From Congzhengia minquanensis (GTDB lineage: Bacteria; Bacillota; Clostridia; UBA1381; UBA9506), in assembly GCF_014384785.1 (NCBI RefSeq), contig NZ_JACRSU010000001.1, positions 62,001-126,000 on the forward strand: a stretch of 64,000 nt of DNA, written 5' to 3'. The notes under the pieces were generated by a model. The model saw nothing but the letters and a program-made list of their open reading frames with translations. It searched no databases and had not been told where the DNA came from. Both the position numbers and the translations under genes were made by a program. This document shows positions 61,801-64,000 of the stretch, piece after piece; the first letter of the stretch is position 1; each line of letters opens with the position of its first letter.

Positions 61801-63156
61801 CTCCAGCGTGGGCGCAACAATTTCTGCAGTATTCATGTCTTCACCCAAACGCGGCATATAATAGAAAGTATAGGTACTTCTGTCTAAATACCACTCGCCG
61901 GGCTCGTCTAAAAGTTCAAAAGCATTTTCATAATACCAAGGTGTCTTACAGGAAGTCTGCCCTTTATTAATTGCCGATTTCCAGCCGGGCTGCTTCATCG
62001 TAATATAGCAGCGTCCGTCGTCACCGATTTTAATGTTGTCCACACCCTGGCGCGGAAGCGTCCAGTTCTGGGCAAACACCATCTCAATGTCGCTTTGATT
62101 TTTCCAGTTTGCCAAAAACGTATCAGAGGTAATCAATCCCTCATCGGTTCTCTCCGCGTCTGAAAGGCCGGTGTTGCTCTTTGCGCGGACTGCACGCTCG
62201 CCGTTTACATATAATGACCTCGTTTCAATGGGGCCGTCAGCTTTTGCGCAGTATATATTTTTTGATGCGTCAAAAACCTGCCATCCTTCGATTACTTTAG
62301 GTCCTCTTACAAACGGAGCTTCTTCCTGGTAGTTCTGCCAGATAATTTTATGACCGTTTGTTCCGGAATCCGATTTTGTAAACTGAATGGGTTCAGTTAT
62401 TTCATAGTTCCCGCCGCGCAAGTACACATTGATATCAGATTCCATTTCCTTATTAAATGTTCTGATGACATCTCTTGCATGTGCAATGGTTTTGTAAGGA
62501 GACTGCAAAGTACCTGCATTGGAATCGCTGCCTTTCTCGCCATCAACATAAATTTCACTTCTAAACTCTGCAGTGTTCTTTTCTTCTTCAGCAGGTTTTT
62601 CATTACTGCCGTTTGCAACACTGTCAAGTGGAATGACTCTGAAATTATTAAAATAATACGTTTTATCACTCATCGTATTATTATCAGTTTTCAAAGCAAG
62701 GTCAACCGTGTCGCCGCCAAGCTTCGTACAGGTATAAATCTTTTTCAGCGTTTTCCATGAAGAACCTACCGTAGCCTGAACTGCTTCATCGTATGTTGTG
62801 CCATCGTCAGAAGTATGTCTCATTTCTACCGCAACCAGCGATGTCTGACCTTCTCCAACCTTCACATTGACAGCAATCAGATACCGTTCGCCTTCGTTTA
62901 ATGTAATTGAATTCGTCCACATTTTTCCGGCTTTCGAAGTTTTGGTATACTTCATAGTGGCCAGGCCGCCGTAGCTTTCGCTTTCATCTACTGCCGCAGT
63001 GGCTGCATCAATTCTCCAGCCGGCTGTACCTTCCGAAAAGTCATAGTTTGAAACCAAATTCGTCTCGCCCTCAGCCGCCGCAGCAGGCACCAACAAGCTG
63101 ATAAGCATCAGCATGGTTACCATCAATGACGCTGCACGTTTAAAATTTCTTGTCAT
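58840..63156 (-). CDS. SLH-anchored right-handed beta-helix protein
   Basis: A giant wall-bound protein of 1438 residues, first of the secreted-protein run. Signal peptide to about AAA-EG, one CenC-like domain (about 32-180), a parallel beta-helix (about 200-800) beginning EIYVDGEKGSDSNAGT with DGGGIYTIGPTG and NDQGSTYYKVYKN turns, Big_2-like Ig domains (about 860-1010), a jelly-roll (about 1015-1190), a Pro/Glu linker and three SLH repeats (about 1240-1438; MFEPDRPITRAEFLTLTLRW, FRPKATATRAEAAALIQRVY). The helix is clearly paralogous to that of the 1479-residue protein (shared motifs SDAQNNHMRDS, LPPAA, AAISAGFP, GMHLGYGW). A polysaccharide lyase or hydrolase role is likely but unproven. Confidence 0.82.
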   Translation of the reverse strand: MTRNFKRAASLMVTMLMLISLLVPAAAAEGETNLVSNYDFSEGTAGWRIDAATAAVDESESYGGLATMKYTKTSKAGKMWTNSITLNEGERYLIAVNVKVGEGQTSLVAVEMRHTSDDGTTYDEAVQATVGSSWKTLKKIYTCTKLGGDTVDLALKTDNNTMSDKTYYFNNFRVIPLDSVANGSNEKPAEEEKNTAEFRSEIYVDGEKGSDSNAGTLQSPYKTIAHARDVIRTFNKEMESDINVYLRGGNYEITEPIQFTKSDSGTNGHKIIWQNYQEEAPFVRGPKVIEGWQVFDASKNIYCAKADGPIETRSLYVNGERAVRAKSNTGLSDAERTDEGLITSDTFLANWKNQSDIEMVFAQNWTLPRQGVDNIKIGDDGRCYITMKQPGWKSAINKGQTSCKTPWYYENAFELLDEPGEWYLDRSTYTFYYMPRLGEDMNTAEIVAPTLEELMSVRGDSEDKPVENLEFRGIQFGYSTWLRPNSEWGVSDAQNNHMRDSSPKPKGVSGDWLPPAAINVQYGHGITFDSCVFSKIGLNALQLIDGIQGCTVNGNLFYDISSSCVNLGEPYTHDTNNYNPKEEKYLIKNNTITNNYMHDVCKEYMSAAAISAGFPQDTLISHNEIFHIPYSGMHLGYGWVGIPTSAIKNFDVTHNYIHDLFYTKLYDGGGIYTIGPTGASEEDPNMLAYNYITDMNNDGGPIYNDQGSTYYKVYKNVMDQSRAIDWVSGKPKWFKGWGKDISHCFADENYTNISHVVRDGGDYNEIKGTIYCPQGWPQEALDIIDEAGLEPEYLHMSQVPQKILLDKDLFTLNSGETEKLSYRVETSKNKDFDTSKAEVLYGSRDESVAKVSQDGTVTAVSRGSTHVDILIRYNGITVRNSVLVQVDDTAEKVNIVSEKNGVLKGDDLTVSVEGESLFGTKLPVSDVTYESGNPSVLTVVGDGVLRGMQEGYATVTATAVCGGKTFTDSMEIRVVDYVSSSPASFTPYDISPILSDVNNWTVEGSGTKTAKDGGIVFNTPGGSANYTGQKFTNEIFDFDINIDNQGGWPSIQFRMQEGNKTANNSTGYIMVIKESEIELQRFNGGSRRVFFGDVEGALAFGGKAYPNGPNVLPYKKTVHVQAGAMNEASGVRLVLTVDGKRIFDYLDTDAGRITQPGYFGIVSRNGTVTATPHSQEVVTGGESAGTNEPQEPDGIVTGNEDVYDALKDKYSPVKPPVEIETPEVEEPVVAAGEFQDTKGHWAENLIYKMYRNKMITGVSDTMFEPDRPITRAEFLTLTLRWLKYEKDMEWSRHASSWGTPTFQAKIKAQQAVFDKAVASAGTENWYQEILTGAQFADLIDGALLSADYDLKANITREEMASMLMRAYRYLTFETIYGNGKDFADKAQIADWAQDDVRSLSAIGYLEGDETGNFRPKATATRAEAAALIQRVYEVVEIR

Positions 63157-63266
63157 TAAATAACACCGCCTTAATTCTTCTTTACCCTTTCAGGCTTTTA
63201 ATTTATTGCTGCAGATTTGCCGTTTTGCATTGGAATTCTGCAAATAAACATGGTTAGCAAATATTA

Positions 63267-63344
63267 TTTGTTATATGCATATATGCATATAACAAAGGGG
63301 GTACCCCCTTTGGACAACTCATTTTGGCATTACGCACAAAATGA
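63267..63344. repeat. Three stacked palindromes upstream of the secreted-protein run
   Basis: Within 78 bases lie a 30-bp perfect palindrome built on ATATGCAT units (63267-63296), a 20-bp perfect palindrome with GGGGG-TA-CCCCC core (63293-63312, overlapping the first) and a TCATTTTG/CAAAATGA inverted repeat with a 10-base spacer (63319-63344). They lie 111-188 bases before the first gene of the run. The remainder of 63157-63458 is AT-rich and shows no gene; a weak -35 TTGTAT/-10 TATTAT pair may exist near 63360-63400. Confidence 0.7.
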
Positions 63345-63458
63345 CTCTATTAATTTGTATATATTTTATAATATTTTTACACATAATACAATACAAATCT
63401 TGCGTTTACAGGCAAAATTTTACAACATTTCTTGCAAGTAAAATTATTATGCCAACAT

Positions 63459-63490
63459 AAAAAGCACTTTAGCAAAGTAAGCTAAAGTGC
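63459..63490 (-). terminator. Second tandem terminator after tRNA-Leu(UAA)
   Basis: Perfect 10-bp stem GCACTTTAGC/GCTAAAGTGC with a seven-base loop, then TTTTTAT on the minus strand. Confidence 0.8.
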
Positions 63491-63492
63491 AT

Positions 63493-63516
63493 AAAAAAAG
63501 ACGGGCAATGCCCGCC
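63493..63516 (-). terminator. First terminator after tRNA-Leu(UAA)
   Basis: Stem GGCGGGC/GCCCGTC with a three-base loop and one G-T pair, followed on the minus strand by seven T. Confidence 0.85.
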
Positions 63517-63518
63517 GT

Positions 63519-63607
63519 TGGTGCTCGAGACCGGAATCGAACCGGTACGAGAGGTAAATCTCACGGGATTTTAAGTCCCGGGCGTCTGCCAGTTCCGCCA
63601 CTCGAGC
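63519..63607 (-). tRNA. tRNA-Leu, anticodon UAA
   Basis: A class II tRNA of 89 bases on the minus strand. Acceptor arms GCTCGAG and CTCGAGC pair, discriminator A, CCA encoded. The D-arm starts TGGCGGAACTGGCAGACGC, as usual for tRNA-Leu. The anticodon stem CGGGA/TCCCG encloses CTTAAAA, giving TAA (63571-63573), which reads UUA. Long variable arm and a normal T-arm (CCGGTTCGATTCCGG) are present. Two tandem terminators follow. Confidence 0.97.
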
Positions 63608-63663
63608 ACTACTCGATTAGTATAACATAATTGGCATGGTTTGTCAATACTAAATTAATATTT

Positions 63664-63993
63664 TTACGATTCTTTTATCAGGCTATTTGCCAGCGCAACA
63701 CAATTTTCAAAGCTTTTCTGCAACTTTTCATCCTCTGGTTTATAGTTCATTCTCACCGCAACAAACATACCTGAAGCGTCGATTCCCATCTCTTTTAAAA
63801 TAGCGCTGTTTTTTAAATTTACTGCGTATATTCCATCGCCATATTCATAGAGCAGTTCCTCTGAAAGATCCCCATCCGCCCATTGGGAAACAGGAACGAA
63901 CACGCCTTCTGTAGCGCTCATGTCAAGAACATCTTTCAGCATGGCTTCATCAAAAAGAAACATCATTTCATCTTCTGAGGCAAACACTGTCAT
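63664..63993 (-). CDS. Unrecognised protein, C-terminal part (frame open to window edge)
   Basis: At least 109 residues from an ATG at 63993; the frame stays open to the window edge (Lys-Leu before the Met), so this is probably the end of a longer protein. It is acidic and soluble-looking (MLKDVLDMSATEGVFVPVSQ, ending VALANSLIKES), with no signal, membrane segment or known motif. The pattern of short acidic helices resembles Clostridial DUF4358-type lipoprotein ends, but that is a guess. Confidence 0.45.
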   Translation of the reverse strand: MTVFASEDEMMFLFDEAMLKDVLDMSATEGVFVPVSQWADGDLSEELLYEYGDGIYAVNLKNSAILKEMGIDASGMFVAVRMNYKPEDEKLQKSFENCVALANSLIKES

Positions 63994-64000
63994 TAGCTTA

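Noticed and set aside
38619..63156. Prophage tail or S-layer-only interpretation of the long genes
   Set aside because: Signal peptides, SLH repeats, CenC-type jelly rolls and esterase motifs are not those of phage structural proteins, and enzymes are present beside S-layer-type proteins.
63267..63312. CRISPR-like repeat
   Set aside because: The palindromes differ from each other, are not spaced by unique sequences and occur once.

Overview
The window looks like a chromosomal segment of a Gram-positive anaerobe of class Clostridia, probably a gut or fibre-degrading lineage. The evidence is moderate-to-low GC, strong AGGAGG-type ribosome binding sites, consensus sigma-A promoters, GTP-type PEP carboxykinase, the khpB-yidC-yidD-rnpA-rpmH block, and many very large secreted proteins carrying S-layer homology (SLH) domains. 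A pectin or glycan degrader with SLH-anchored enzymes, in the style of Monoglobus, fits, but the genus cannot be fixed from this sequence. No rRNA, CRISPR array or intact insertion sequence was seen. There are two tRNA-Leu genes.

Region 1 (1-11.7 kb) is an exopolysaccharide/capsule locus read on the minus strand. It holds glycosyltransferases, a cytidylyltransferase-GT2 fusion, a CDP-alcohol phosphotransferase, a split transketolase, an aldo/keto reductase and a short initiating sugar transferase. Upstream lies a scar (9167-9871) in which fragments of a Wzz-type protein, a DegT aminotransferase and a second sugar transferase are joined in one reading frame broken by one stop. Above that are a TetR-like gene and a probable invertible promoter: a 24-bp site at 10479 lies inverted to two copies at 10732 and 10772, with a consensus promoter and two hairpins between them. 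A tyrosine recombinase gene adjoins the switch. I infer that the locus is, or was, phase variable.

Region 2 (11.7-17.4 kb) is a catabolic operon, TIM-barrel / Gfo-Idh-MocA / TIM-barrel / nagB / nagA, with a divergent AraC regulator. It suggests uptake and breakdown of an amino-sugar-containing compound. Region 3 (17.4-27.3 kb) is housekeeping: ABC-F ATPase, thiI, a methyltransferase, rarA, then khpB-yidC-yidD-rnpA-rpmH, with a divergent zinc-ribbon/DUF5050-like membrane protein where dnaA is commonly found.

Region 4 (27.3-38.6 kb) holds an SLH protein, an amidohydrolase, the kdgK-eda pair for 2-keto-3-deoxygluconate, a small lipoprotein, pckG, ksgA/rsmA, topB, HU, a tiny membrane peptide, tRNA-Leu(CAA) and a stand-alone nucleotidyltransferase.

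Region 5 (38.6-63.2 kb) is a 24.5-kb run of eight minus-strand genes for large secreted proteins: SLH proteins, CenC-like carbohydrate-binding proteins, two paralogous right-handed beta-helix proteins, an SGNH esterase and an SGNH/SGNH/NodB multi-enzyme protein. Several share an unnamed C-terminal beta module. The eda-kdgK pair could take up keto-deoxy sugars released by such a surface system. The window ends with tRNA-Leu(UAA) and a fragment of an unrecognised protein.
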